A stretch of 64,000 nt of DNA from Thiomicrorhabdus sp965603495 (GCA_965603495.1 CBFDDF010000004.1:62001-126000), one strand, 5' to 3'. Positions 33,851 to 42,742 are shown, counted from the first letter of the stretch. The notes: generated by a model not told the origin, from the sequence alone. Numbers and translations: made by a program.

Positions 33851-34552
33851 GTGAACCCTATGCTACAAACGCTTAAAACATGCAATATGCCTTTAAAAGA
33901 CTTAAAGGCGAGCCGCCATCAAACAGATCAAGCAGGTTTGGTTGAGAGCTACCAGGCCTGGTCAGTGAGTGCTTGGCAATTTATGTCCATGACATTGATG
34001 GTGAGTCTATTGATAATGATGACGGCTGGATTAAGTGGCTGTGGTTTTCATTTGCGTGGTTTAGACAGTGTGGGTGATACGCAATTTAAAACGGTTAAAT
34101 TGCAAAGCACTACTGGAGTGCGTCCTGAGGTGCTCCAAGCGATTCGTTCGCAATTGGCTCAGTCGGGCGTTAAGTTGGTTGACTCCTTGGCGGCGGCAGA
34201 GTTACAGATTGTTTTACATCCGACGGTTTATAAGGCGAGTCGAACGGCTTATTCTGGCTTGGGAGATACCACGGCAGAGTTTTTGAGAATGGAACAAGGC
34301 TTTGCAGCGACCTTGGTGGCCACCGAGCAAATGGTGGTTACGAGCAGTGTACAAACCTATCGTGATCGGCAGATTGATACTGGTGCCTTGTTAGCCGCCA
34401 ATCGTGAGTTGTCGAGTATTCAGCGAGAAATGGCAGAAGATTTGGCCAGGAAAATGATGGATAGAATCAATCGCGCGATGTTAAAGGCCGCGGATAGCTC
34501 GACGGTTGTGCCAGTAGAAAACGCTACACCAACCATTGTACCAACGCATTAA
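33851..34552 (+). CDS. lptE: LPS-assembly lipoprotein LptE
   Basis: The lipobox is LSGC, followed by GFHLRG, the hallmark of LptE; the C-terminal SIQREMAEDLARKMMDRI is also typical. LptE plugs LptD in the outer membrane and helps deliver LPS. The start is uncertain. With the GTG at 33851 the protein has 233 residues and a long n-region of about 45 before the hydrophobic core. An ATG at 33983 would give a normal-length signal but no positive charge. Palindrome copy 9 lies in this doubtful stretch and is read in a different frame from the other coding copies (YQAWS). Confidence 0.88.
   Translation: MNPMLQTLKTCNMPLKDLKASRHQTDQAGLVESYQAWSVSAWQFMSMTLMVSLLIMMTAGLSGCGFHLRGLDSVGDTQFKTVKLQSTTGVRPEVLQAIRSQLAQSGVKLVDSLAAAELQIVLHPTVYKASRTAYSGLGDTTAEFLRMEQGFAATLVATEQMVVTSSVQTYRDRQIDTGALLAANRELSSIQREMAEDLARKMMDRINRAMLKAADSSTVVPVENATPTIVPTH
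33951..33962. repeat. ACCAGGCCTGGT palindrome, copy 9
   Basis: Perfect copy between leuS and the hydrophobic core of LptE. It may be intergenic if lptE starts at 33983. Confidence 0.9.
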
Positions 34553-34561
34553 GGCACTGTT

Positions 34562-35593
34562 TTGATTGTAGCGAGCGCGTTTCTAAACCAACTGAAAGCA
34601 GCTTCTTTTGCAGTACAACCGATTTATCTGTTGTATGGTGAGGAGCCGCTGTTTTTGCGTGACTGTTATGATGGCTTGCGTAAAACACTGCAAGGTCAGG
34701 GTTATTTAAGCGGGGATGTTTACGATGTCGACGCCAATTTTGATTGGCAGTCTCTGCAAATGGAAACCCAGGCGGGTTCGCTATTTTCTGATATGCGGAT
34801 GATTTTGGTGAATATGCCCAAAGGTTCGCCAGGTCGAGATGGGGGTAAGTTTATTCAGGATTGGTGTCAGTTTGTGCAGACATTACCGCCTGAAATAGTC
34901 ATTGTTTTTTTATGTGAACGATTGGATAGCCGACAGCTTAAGTCAAAATGGGTTGTCGCAATAGAGTCAGCAGGCCTGGTGGTACAGGCCAAACCAGTGC
35001 CGATAAATGCTTTGCCTAATTGGTGTCAACAAAAAGCCCAAAGTCTGGATTTAACCTTGGAACCTGAGGCTGCCAACTTGTTAGCGGAACGGGTCGAGGG
35101 GAACTTATTAGCGGCCGATCAAGAATTGCTAAAGTTGTCCCTGTTATTGCCAGCTGGTAGCAGTATTAATGCTTTGACCATATTAGAGAATGTTGTCGAT
35201 CAAGCGCATTATCAACTGTTTGCTTTGTCATCCGCCGTGTTGAATGGCCAGGTTGCCTATAGTTTGCAGATGTTGATGCGTTTGCGCCAAGAAGGCATTG
35301 AAGCTCCGGTTATACTTTGGCTACTGTCGAAAGAGTTACGTCAGCTCATAACGTTGGCACAGCTCTCACAGCAGATTTCTATGGGGCAAGCTTTTAAGCA
35401 ATGTGGTATTTGGCAGTCGAAACAGTCAGAGTACAGTAATGCGCTGAACCGTCAGGGGTTGATGTCTTGGCAGGCGTTATTAAAGTCCGCTTTAAAAGTC
35501 GATTTAATGATCAAAGGTATTCAGCCGACCATGAGTCCTGATGAGGTTTGGTTAGGTTTGTCGGAACTGGTTTCTAAAATGGCGCGTGCGTAG
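34562..35593 (+). CDS. holA: DNA polymerase III subunit delta
   Basis: 343 residues. The family pattern IYLLYGEEPLFLRDCYD near the N-terminus, a sensor-like region DSRQLKSKWV, and the C-terminal collar domain fit HolA, which opens the beta clamp. TTG start 10 nt after lptE. It follows lptE as in E. coli. A one-mismatch palindrome copy at 34969-34980 encodes AGLV. Confidence 0.95.
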   Translation: MIVASAFLNQLKAASFAVQPIYLLYGEEPLFLRDCYDGLRKTLQGQGYLSGDVYDVDANFDWQSLQMETQAGSLFSDMRMILVNMPKGSPGRDGGKFIQDWCQFVQTLPPEIVIVFLCERLDSRQLKSKWVVAIESAGLVVQAKPVPINALPNWCQQKAQSLDLTLEPEAANLLAERVEGNLLAADQELLKLSLLLPAGSSINALTILENVVDQAHYQLFALSSAVLNGQVAYSLQMLMRLRQEGIEAPVILWLLSKELRQLITLAQLSQQISMGQAFKQCGIWQSKQSEYSNALNRQGLMSWQALLKSALKVDLMIKGIQPTMSPDEVWLGLSELVSKMARA

Positions 35594-35678
35594 ACTGTTA
35601 TTTAACAGGTGAATTCAAGAAACGTTTTCACTCTAAGAAACATCAGAAAAGAACAAAAAGAACAGGGTGAGTATCCAC

Positions 35679-36932
35679 ATGAATGTAAAAGAGTATATGC
35701 AAAAATTAGGTGGGCAAGCCAGAGCCGCTTCACGCGCTTTAGTGAGAGCCACCACCAAAGATAAGAATCGTGCATTATTGGCGATGGCAGATGCGTTGCA
35801 AAGTTCAGCTGAATTTTTAAAGGCAGAGAATGCTAAGGATTTAGAAAATGGTAAGAACAACGGCTTAGATGCCGCGATGTTGGATCGTTTAGCCATTACC
35901 GATGCAGGCATTGCTGGCATGATTGAAGGTTTAAAACAAGTCGCAGCACTGCAAGACCCGATTGGTGAAATCTCGGATATGAGCTTTCGCCCATCTGGGA
36001 TTCAAATCGGTAAAATGCGCGTGCCATTAGGTGTGGTGGGTATTATTTATGAATCGCGCCCTAACGTAACGATAGATGCCGCGGCTTTGTGTTTAAAGTC
36101 GGGTAATGCGGCGATTTTACGCGGTGGTTCTGAAGCAACTTATTCTAACCAGGCCTTAGCGAAATGTATTCAGCAAGGGTTGGCGGCGGCAGGTTTGCCA
36201 GAAACCGCTGTGCAAGTCGTTGAAACCACAGATCGTGAAGCGGTTGGTGAATTGATTACCATGCCGGAGTTTGTCGATGTGATTATTCCACGTGGCGGCA
36301 AAGGCTTGATTGAACGTATTAGTCAGGATGCGCGTGTGCCAGTGATTAAGCATCTGGATGGCATTTGCCATGTGTATATTGACGATTCGGCAGACTATAA
36401 CAAAGCGATTCGTGTCGCGGTGAATGCAAAAACCCATCGTTATGGGGTGTGTAATGCCATGGAGACTTTATTGATCGCAGAGTCGCAGGCCGCCAGAGTG
36501 TTACCTGAACTGGCAAAACAGTTCGGTGATAAGGGCGTAGAATTACGCGGTTGCAAAAAAACCTGCGCGATTATTAAGGCGAATGCCGCCACTGAAGAAG
36601 ACTGGGCAACCGAGTATTTAGCCCCGATCTTATCGATACGGGTGGTGAAGGATGTGGATATGGCGATGGATCATATTGCGCAGTATAGTTCAGGGCATAC
36701 CGAGTCGATTATTACGGAAAACTTCACTATTTCCCGACGCTTTTTAGCGGAAGTCGATTCAAGTTCGGTGATGGTCAATGTCTCGACCCGTTTTGCGGAT
36801 GGCTTTGAATATGGTTTAGGCGCAGAAATCGGCATTAGCACCGATAAATTTCATGCGCGTGGGCCAGTGGGTTTGGAAGGTTTAACCTCACAGAAATACA
36901 TCGTTTTAGGTGATGGCAATATTCGTAAGTAA
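35679..36932 (+). CDS. proA: gamma-glutamyl phosphate reductase
   Basis: 417 residues. ALDH-superfamily fold with PLGVVGIIYESRPNVT, the catalytic Cys in RYGVCNAMETLL, and GLTSQKYIVLGDG at the end. It reduces gamma-glutamyl phosphate to glutamate semialdehyde in proline synthesis. The ATG at 35679 follows CAGGGTGA. Its insertion between holA and nadD differs from E. coli but is seen in other gammaproteobacteria. Confidence 0.97.
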   Translation: MNVKEYMQKLGGQARAASRALVRATTKDKNRALLAMADALQSSAEFLKAENAKDLENGKNNGLDAAMLDRLAITDAGIAGMIEGLKQVAALQDPIGEISDMSFRPSGIQIGKMRVPLGVVGIIYESRPNVTIDAAALCLKSGNAAILRGGSEATYSNQALAKCIQQGLAAAGLPETAVQVVETTDREAVGELITMPEFVDVIIPRGGKGLIERISQDARVPVIKHLDGICHVYIDDSADYNKAIRVAVNAKTHRYGVCNAMETLLIAESQAARVLPELAKQFGDKGVELRGCKKTCAIIKANAATEEDWATEYLAPILSIRVVKDVDMAMDHIAQYSSGHTESIITENFTISRRFLAEVDSSSVMVNVSTRFADGFEYGLGAEIGISTDKFHARGPVGLEGLTSQKYIVLGDGNIRK

Positions 36933-36984
36933 GTTAAAGCGTCTCAAGGACAACTTTGCTAAACGAACTTAAGAGAGTAAACCT

Positions 36985-37605
36985 GTGAAACTGATTGGTA
37001 TTAATGGCGGTACTTTTGACCCCATCCATTACGGGCATTTAAGGCCCGCTTTGGAAGTGCAACAGCAACTTGAATTAGATCAGGTTTTGTTTGTACCTTG
37101 TTATCAACCCGTGCATAGAGCGTTGCCACAGGTGCCTGCAGAACAACGCTGTGCCATGATAGAGTTGGCGATTGAAAATCAGCCAAGGTTTACCTTAGAA
37201 AAAATTGAGATTGAACGAGGCGGTCCATCCTATATGGTGGATACATTGGCCAGCTTGAAACAAAGAATGCCCGATGCCAGTTTAGTGTTGATGATGGGCA
37301 CCGATGCGTTTGCACAATTTCATACGTGGCAAAACTGGCAAGGTATTTTACAACTCGCCAACCTGGTCATTATGCACCGCCCAGGTGAGATCATGCCGAC
37401 CGATGGGGAAGTCGGCAAAATTTATCAAAGCCATCAAGCGACTCGGTTAACGGAGGCGTCTGGGCAGATTGTGGACGTTGCCGTCACCCAGCTGGATATC
37501 AGTTCGACGATGGTGCGAGAACAGATTAAAGACGGAAATTCAGCAGATTATTTATTACCGCCATGCGTAATGGCGTTTATTCAAAAACACGGCTTATATC
37601 AATAA
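36985..37605 (+). CDS. nadD: nicotinate-nucleotide adenylyltransferase
   Basis: 206 residues. Nucleotidyltransferase motif GGTFDPIHYGHLRPA (HxGH), MMGTDAFAQFHTWQNW, and ISSTMVREQIKDG (the ISSTxxR motif). It makes deamido-NAD from nicotinate mononucleotide. GTG start after AAGAGAGTAAACCT. Confidence 0.97.
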   Translation: MKLIGINGGTFDPIHYGHLRPALEVQQQLELDQVLFVPCYQPVHRALPQVPAEQRCAMIELAIENQPRFTLEKIEIERGGPSYMVDTLASLKQRMPDASLVLMMGTDAFAQFHTWQNWQGILQLANLVIMHRPGEIMPTDGEVGKIYQSHQATRLTEASGQIVDVAVTQLDISSTMVREQIKDGNSADYLLPPCVMAFIQKHGLYQ

Positions 37606-37645
37606 GCTAGATACATATTAAAAAGATACTAAAAGAGAAAAAATT

Positions 37646-37996
37646 ATGACTATGGATGTACAAGCAATAGAAGAGTTAGCGGTTAAAACACTAGAAGATT
37701 TTAAGGCACGTGATATTCAAATCATCGATATCTCAGAAATCAGCGATTTCGCCGACAGAATGATTATCGCAACAGGTACCTCTACGGCACACGTTAAAGG
37801 GGTGGGTAACAATGTCGCTTTAGCCTTTAAAGATGCTGGTTTTCCTGCATTAGGTGTCGAAGCAGGGCCACAACCTGACTGGGTACTAATCGATTTAGGC
37901 GATGTGATCATTCACGTCATGACAGAAAGTGCGCGTGCACATTACGCTTTAGAAAAACTATGGGAAGTTAAGCCTTCTCATGATGCTGCTGAATAA
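37646..37996 (+). CDS. rsfS: ribosome silencing factor RsfS
   Basis: 116 residues. The core reads DFADRMIIATGTSTAHVKG and GQPDWVLIDLGDVIIHVM-like segments (here GPQPDWVLIDLGDVIIHVM). RsfS binds L14 and prevents subunit joining in stationary phase. It lies between nadD and rlmH as usual. Confidence 0.97.
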   Translation: MTMDVQAIEELAVKTLEDFKARDIQIIDISEISDFADRMIIATGTSTAHVKGVGNNVALAFKDAGFPALGVEAGPQPDWVLIDLGDVIIHVMTESARAHYALEKLWEVKPSHDAAE

Positions 37997-38056
37997 GTCT
38001 CTATAAGTTAGTAAATATAAAGTAGCAAAATTGCAGCAGAAAAGGTCTTAAGCTAG

Positions 38057-38527
38057 ATGGTAATTCACTTTATAACGGTTGGCCAGAAAATGCCCAAATG
38101 GGTACAAGACGGCTACGTCGAATATGCCAAACGGCTGCCGAAAGCTTGCACGCTTAAATTGGTTGAACTACCGATGGCGCAACGCGGCAAAACCGGTTCT
38201 GCGGATGTCTATAAAGCTGAAGAAGCCAAACGTATTTTAGCGGCGATTCCGAAAGGTGCCCGTTTGATTATCTTGGATGAACATGGTCAGCAAGTCACCA
38301 CCAAAGGCCTTGCCGATAAACTCGAAGAGTGGCTCGGTGGCGGACAAGATGTGGCTTTGATTGTCGGTGGGCCTGATGGGCTTGAAGACAGTCTAATTCA
38401 ACAAGCACAATGGAAGTGGGGTTTGTCTAACCTGACGATGCCACATCCTATGGTGCGGATTTTGGTGGCTGAACAGATCTATAGAGCGTGGTCAGTTATA
38501 AACAACCACCCCTACCACCGCGAATAA
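38057..38527 (+). CDS. rlmH: 23S rRNA pseudouridine-1915 N3-methyltransferase
   Basis: 156 residues, full length. SPOUT methyltransferase with RLIILDEHGQQVTTKGLADK, DVALIVGGPDGLEDSL and the C-terminal LVAEQIYRAWSVINNHPYHR. It methylates pseudouridine 1915 in helix 69. The stop codon lies at the edge of the structured hairpin element copy A. Confidence 0.98.
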   Translation: MVIHFITVGQKMPKWVQDGYVEYAKRLPKACTLKLVELPMAQRGKTGSADVYKAEEAKRILAAIPKGARLIILDEHGQQVTTKGLADKLEEWLGGGQDVALIVGGPDGLEDSLIQQAQWKWGLSNLTMPHPMVRILVAEQIYRAWSVINNHPYHRE

Positions 38528-38630
38528 AAACGGCTTGTTTGCTTAATCTCTGCGTTACTCAACCGCTCATGTACTCATCGTACACTTCGTGGTTGAGTGC
38601 CTTGACCTTAAGCAAAACGCTCGTTTTTTC
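38526..38630 (+). repeat. structured 3' hairpin element, copy A (after rlmH)
   Basis: Hairpin beginning at the rlmH stop: outer AAAAACG/CGTTTTT, then GTTTGCTTAA/TTAAGCAAAAC, inner ACTCAACC/GGTTGAGT and apical TGTAC/GTACA. It shares internal-loop strands AATCTCTGCGTT and GCCTTGACCTTAA with copy B (7382-7489), while its stems differ with pairing kept. It ends in a T run and could also terminate transcription. Confidence 0.8.
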
Positions 38631-38648
38631 AATTGGCTGCCAGACCTT

Positions 38649-38688
38649 GCCTTGACCTAAATAAAAAACCCTCCTTTTTCAAATGGCT
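38649..38688 (+). repeat. tandem partial copy of the right arm of the hairpin element
   Basis: GCCTTGACCTAAATAAAAAA and the following bases to GGCT repeat the right arm at 38599-38638 with a 50-nt period. The left arm is not duplicated. Confidence 0.65.
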
Positions 38689-38742
38689 TTTTGGTTTTTT
38701 CTTTATCTTTAACTTAGACAATCCAAACCCTTCTTAAATCTG

Positions 38743-38754
38743 ACCAGGCCTGGT
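38743..38754. repeat. ACCAGGCCTGGT palindrome, copy 10
   Basis: Perfect copy between the convergent genes rlmH and yqjG. Confidence 0.9.
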
Positions 38755-38807
38755 CATTATGTAAATTCACAAAGCTTACGCCTGGTTTACTAGGTTTATT
38801 AAACGTT

Positions 38808-39791
38808 CTAGTCGAATCGGTTTCTATTATGAACTTGCTTGAAGTCTTGAATGGGTCCTAAAGGAATAATGCCAGTTGGGTTGATGGTGTCGTGGCTACC
38901 GTAGTAGTGGACTTTGGTGTAATCCAGATCGACGGTTTCAGCGATACCTTCATGTTGATAGATGTCGAGTACATAGTTAAAAAGGTTCGGGTAGTCGATT
39001 AAACGCTTGAGATTGCACTTAAAGTGTCCGTAATAGACGGCGTCAAATCGAATTAAAGTGGTAAATAGCCGAATGTCAGCTTCCGTCAATTGGTTACCGA
39101 CCAGATAACGCTGGTTTGATAGGCGTTCTTCGCAGAGATCTAAGGCTTTGAATAATTTAGTGACCGCTCGCTCATAGGGGATTTGCTTGGTTGCAAATCC
39201 TGCGCGATAGACGCCGTTATTAATGTTGTGGTAGATGAATTCATTTATCTCATCAATTGCGGCTTGCTGCGCTGTGGGATAGTAGTCTCCGGCTTTGGCG
39301 CCCAGATGGTCAAACGCCGAGTTGAACATGCGAATGATTTCAGAGGACTCATTGTTGACGGCCGTTTGCAGTTTTTTATCCCAAAGTAACGGCACACTGA
39401 CAACACCGGTGAAGTCGGGTTTTGCCAGGGTGTATATTTCATGGAGCAGGGTTTTGTGATTGACGTTATCTTCTACGACGCCTGGACCCGCATGGAAAGT
39501 CCAACCTTCTTCGTCATTCATATGGGCATTGACGACTGAAACAGAAATAAATTCTTCCAGTCCTTTTAGCTGGCGCATCATCAACGCGCGGTGCGCCCAA
39601 GGGCAGGCTAGCGATACATACAGATGATAGCGATTGGCTTCGGCTTTAAAACCACCACTGCCTGTAGGGCCTGCTTGACCGTCAACCGTAATCCAGTTTC
39701 TGAAAACAGATTCCATTCGCTTGAATTCACCCTGGGTGACTTCAGTGTCATACCAAACGGGTTCCCACTTGCCATTGACTAAAAATCCCAT
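38808..39791 (-). CDS. yqjG: glutathionyl-hydroquinone reductase (Xi-class GST)
   Basis: 327 residues, the length of YqjG/ECM4. The catalytic cysteine lies in YVSLACPWAHRALMMRQLKG; other Xi-class marks are a Trp-rich N-terminus and QIPYERAVTKLFKALD. The enzyme reduces glutathionyl-hydroquinones and cytoplasmic quinone adducts. ATG follows AAAAGGAAAATAAC. It lies downstream of doxX-pirin on the same strand and may be part of the LysR-controlled set, though a 110-bp gap with a palindrome copy intervenes. Confidence 0.95.
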   Translation of the reverse strand: MGFLVNGKWEPVWYDTEVTQGEFKRMESVFRNWITVDGQAGPTGSGGFKAEANRYHLYVSLACPWAHRALMMRQLKGLEEFISVSVVNAHMNDEEGWTFHAGPGVVEDNVNHKTLLHEIYTLAKPDFTGVVSVPLLWDKKLQTAVNNESSEIIRMFNSAFDHLGAKAGDYYPTAQQAAIDEINEFIYHNINNGVYRAGFATKQIPYERAVTKLFKALDLCEERLSNQRYLVGNQLTEADIRLFTTLIRFDAVYYGHFKCNLKRLIDYPNLFNYVLDIYQHEGIAETVDLDYTKVHYYGSHDTINPTGIIPLGPIQDFKQVHNRNRFD

Positions 39792-39876
39792 GTTATTTTC
39801 CTTTTAGATCTATTTTTCTCATTGAGAGTCTGTATTAGGGCTTATCGAACAAACTTCTAAAGCCACTGAATATTTC

Positions 39877-39888
39877 ACCAGGCCTGGT
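39877..39888. repeat. ACCAGGCCTGGT palindrome, copy 11
   Basis: Perfect copy between the pirin stop and the yqjG start. Confidence 0.9.
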
Positions 39889-39902
39889 AGGTTTGTAAAA
39901 AA

Positions 39903-40739
39903 CTAAAAGCGACCTTGTCTAAAGTCTTCGAAGGCTTGTTTTATCTCAGCTTGCGTATTCATTACAAAGGGCCCGTGGCGTGCAATCGGTTCATTAATCG
40001 GCTGAGCTGAGGCGACAATAAATCGGCTCAATTCATTACCTGCTTGGAGGCTTATGGTCTCTCCCTTTGTCAAAATCGCTAAACAACCTTGGCTGAGGGT
40101 TTGTTTTTGTTCACCGACAATCAATTTCCCACTAATGACGTAAATAAAACTATTGTCTGCCGCATTAACCGTTTGCGACCAGGTATGCCCTGGATTAAGG
40201 TTAACGTCCATAAAAAGTGGATGCACAAAGTTATTGATCACGGGTCCAATTGTGCCTTTGTCTGTTTTACCGACAATGACTTTTGTTTGGCTGCCGTCGG
40301 CATAGGTTTCAACGGGAACGGCATCAGGCTCATAATCTTGATAAGCCGCAGGCGTCATTTTGGCGTAGCTGGGTAGGTTTATCCAAAGTTGGAAGCCGCG
40401 CATCTCGCCAGAGACTTGTTCAGGCATTTCAGAATGGACGATGCCTTTACCTGCGGTCATCCACTGAATGCCACCAGGTTTGAGAAGACCGCTGTTACCA
40501 TGATTATCTTCGTGGCGCATATGACCGGCAATCATATAGGTCATGGTTTCAAAGCCGCGATGTGGGTGCGCTGGAAATCCAGCAATGTAATCATCCGGGT
40601 TGTCAGTACCAAAAAAATCCAGCATCAAAAAAGGATCTAGTAAGTCGATTTCTGAGGTACCAATGAGTCGGGTCATTTTGACTCCCGCACCATCCGAAGT
40701 AGGTCTACCTCGGCTAATCAGTTGTATTTCTTTAATCAT
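39903..40739 (-). CDS. pirin family protein
   Basis: 278 residues, double cupin. The metal-binding N-terminal cupin shows HPHRGFETMTYMIAG and HEDNHGN, and a second motif reads GKGIVHSEMP. Bacterial pirins include quercetin dioxygenases and redox-linked regulators. The ATG at 40739 overlaps the doxX stop by 4 nt (ATGA), which supports this start over an upstream one. It is co-transcribed with doxX and divergent from a LysR regulator. Confidence 0.93.
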   Translation of the reverse strand: MIKEIQLISRGRPTSDGAGVKMTRLIGTSEIDLLDPFLMLDFFGTDNPDDYIAGFPAHPHRGFETMTYMIAGHMRHEDNHGNSGLLKPGGIQWMTAGKGIVHSEMPEQVSGEMRGFQLWINLPSYAKMTPAAYQDYEPDAVPVETYADGSQTKVIVGKTDKGTIGPVINNFVHPLFMDVNLNPGHTWSQTVNAADNSFIYVISGKLIVGEQKQTLSQGCLAILTKGETISLQAGNELSRFIVASAQPINEPIARHGPFVMNTQAEIKQAFEDFRQGRF

Positions 40740-41134
40740 GATTCCTGGTTCCTGTCTTTGCATTGGTCGATTGAAAAGGCGCCGGGTCCATGATGAATCA
40801 ATAATAAAAAGGCACCCGTGATGGCCATATTTTTCATAAACATAATCATCTGAATTTGGTCTGCAAAATCAAAGTGAAACAGCAGTGCGGCTAAAAAACT
40901 AAAGCCGGCCAAAGTCAAGGCTGCAAGACGAGTATGCCAACCTAAAATAATGGCGATGGCGCCTATCACTTCAGTCAATATGACCAGAGGGAGTAAGCTG
41001 CCTGAAACCCCCATGGCCTCCATATAGCTCACCGTATCAAGATAACTGAAGATTTTGTTCATCCCGGCCATTAGAAAAATGCCGGCGAGGAGTAAGCGAC
41101 CTATGGGGGCGCTCAATGCGATTAAATGGTTCAT
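40736..41134 (-). CDS. DoxX family membrane protein
   Basis: 132 residues with four hydrophobic helices. The family features RLLLAGIFLMAGMNKIFSY and LVILTEVIGAIAIILGWHTR are present. DoxX-like proteins occur with redox and quinone-linked enzymes. ATG after CAGGAGAAAGAC. First gene of a likely doxX-pirin operon that faces a LysR regulator. Confidence 0.9.
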   Translation of the reverse strand: MNHLIALSAPIGRLLLAGIFLMAGMNKIFSYLDTVSYMEAMGVSGSLLPLVILTEVIGAIAIILGWHTRLAALTLAGFSFLAALLFHFDFADQIQMIMFMKNMAITGAFLLLIHHGPGAFSIDQCKDRNQES

Positions 41135-41271
41135 GTCTTTCTCCTGAATACTTTATTAAATTAAGTATTTTTATGACTTACGGTCAGATTAACGCTTGTA
41201 GAGGAAATGAAAAACCAGCAAAATGGTAAAACATTGTTGCTTAATAGAGAACGGTTTGTGAAGGGCGTGTT

Positions 41272-42177
41272 ATGGGACAGTTAGAAAACATACAGATATT
41301 CATCCGCATTGTGGAAGCGGGTGGCATCGGCAAGGCTGCAGAGCAGATGGATTTAGCGAAATCCGCAGTCAGTCGGAGACTGGCTGAGCTTGAATCTAAG
41401 TTAGGTGCCCAGTTGCTGCAGCGGACAACACGTCGTTTAAACCTAACGGAGGCGGGAAAGTTTTATTATGAGCGTGCAATTAAGGTATTGGATGCCGTTG
41501 ATGAGATGAATGGTCTATCGGAAATGGAGGGAGGTGAAATTGAGGGAGTATTGCGATTGTCTGTGCCGATGTCTTTCGGATTAAGTCATCTATCACCTGC
41601 TTTGGAAGCGTTTGCTTCTCTGCATCCTAAACTCCATCTGCAAATTGATTTTTCGGATCGTCAGGCAGATATGATTGCAGAAGGGCTGGACTTAGCATTC
41701 CGTATTTCCGAATTACAAGACTCCACAATGCAGGCGCGAAAAATAGTGCCTATAGAGTTTGCCTTGCTGGCAAGTCCTGAATACCTTAAGCAATATGGTT
41801 TCCCTAAACACCATGATGATTTGCAAAACCATCTACAGTTACGTTATGGCACGGGACATGAGGATCGTTGGCGCTTAGTGGATCCAGAAGGTCGCAAGGT
41901 TAGCATTCATTTGTCGGGGCAAATGAGTGCAAACAATGGCGATTTTTTATGCCAAATGGCGATTAATGGACATGGTCTGGTAATGCTGCCAACTTTTATC
42001 GCTTGGCAAGCATTGCAGTCAGGCACGTTAGTGAAAGTCTTACCTGAATATCAAATTACCAGCATAGCGGCATATGCGGTTTATCCACAAAACCGTTTTC
42101 TACCCAAGAAGTCTAGGGTGTTGATTGATTTCTTAGTCGACTACTTTAAAGATAATGTCTATTGGGATAAAAATTAA
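41272..42177 (+). CDS. LysR-family transcriptional regulator
   Basis: 301 residues. N-terminal winged HTH (IFIRIVEAGGIGKAAEQMDL, KSAVSRRLAELESKLGAQLL, QRTTRRLNLTEAG) and a C-terminal type 2 periplasmic-binding-like effector domain. It lies divergently from doxX-pirin with 137 bp between, the standard layout for a LysR regulator of that operon. The effector may be a quinone or electrophile, inferred only from neighbouring yqjG and pirin. Confidence 0.92.
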   Translation: MGQLENIQIFIRIVEAGGIGKAAEQMDLAKSAVSRRLAELESKLGAQLLQRTTRRLNLTEAGKFYYERAIKVLDAVDEMNGLSEMEGGEIEGVLRLSVPMSFGLSHLSPALEAFASLHPKLHLQIDFSDRQADMIAEGLDLAFRISELQDSTMQARKIVPIEFALLASPEYLKQYGFPKHHDDLQNHLQLRYGTGHEDRWRLVDPEGRKVSIHLSGQMSANNGDFLCQMAINGHGLVMLPTFIAWQALQSGTLVKVLPEYQITSIAAYAVYPQNRFLPKKSRVLIDFLVDYFKDNVYWDKN

Positions 42178-42241
42178 CGACTTGGTTTTTAAAGCTTTTT
42201 TAGTTAAATGACGCTAATTTATTTGACATGGCTGGGATAGA

Positions 42242-42250
42242 TGTGGATAA
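42242..42250. promoter_or_regulatory. DnaA-box 9-mer upstream of rpsT
   Basis: TGTGGATAA is a perfect DnaA box on the reverse strand; another lies at 42081-42089 in the lysR gene. Chance is a reasonable explanation, since about 0.5 perfect boxes are expected in the window. A CGTAGA-GAA-TCTACG hairpin in the rpsT leader is near 42293-42307. Confidence 0.25.
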
Positions 42251-42383
42251 TCTTTCGATTGCTTTCAAGCCGTTTGCGGTTTTGTTATCTTCGTAGAGAA
42301 TCTACGTGGAGACATCGAGAGTTGTGTTAATAGAGGTCTACGGATCGGTTAATGCGTAAAACCTAATTATTGGAGATTTAAAA

Positions 42384-42647
42384 ATGGCTAATTCAGTTCA
42401 AGCAACTAAACGCGCACGTATTGCAGAAAAAACTCGTATCCTTAACGTTGCACAACGTTCAGACATGCGTACTGCAGTGAAAAAAGTATTAGCGGCAATC
42501 GCTGCTGGTGACAAAGCTGCTGCAAATACTGCTTTCCGTGCCGCTCAGTCTAAGTTAGACGGTATGGCGCGTAAAGGCATTATTGCTAAGAACAAAGCTG
42601 GACGTTCTAAGAGCCGTATCAACGCTCGTATTAAAGCGATGGCTTAA
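42384..42647 (+). CDS. rpsT: 30S ribosomal protein S20
   Basis: 87 residues. It is Lys/Arg/Ala rich with NSVQATKRARIAEKTRILN at the start and a segment GRSKSRINARIKAMA at the end, as in S20. ATG after TTGGAGATTTAAAA. It is followed by a strong terminator. Confidence 0.98.
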   Translation: MANSVQATKRARIAEKTRILNVAQRSDMRTAVKKVLAAIAAGDKAAANTAFRAAQSKLDGMARKGIIAKNKAGRSKSRINARIKAMA

Positions 42648-42675
42648 TTTTATTTAGTTTTTAACTAAGTAAAAT

Positions 42676-42704
42676 AAAAAAACCGGGATAAACCCGGTTT
42701 TTTT
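42676..42704 (+). terminator. terminator of rpsT
   Basis: Stem AAAAAACCGGG/CCCGGTTTTTTT with loop ATAAA, 29 nt past the stop. Confidence 0.95.
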
Positions 42705-42742
42705 GTATCTGAATTTTATGGATTGAATAAAAAGGAGTTCAA

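Noticed and set aside
42081..42250. Inverted pair of perfect DnaA boxes in lysR and before rpsT
   Set aside because: About 0.5 perfect boxes are expected by chance in the window and nothing else indicates an origin or DnaA control here.
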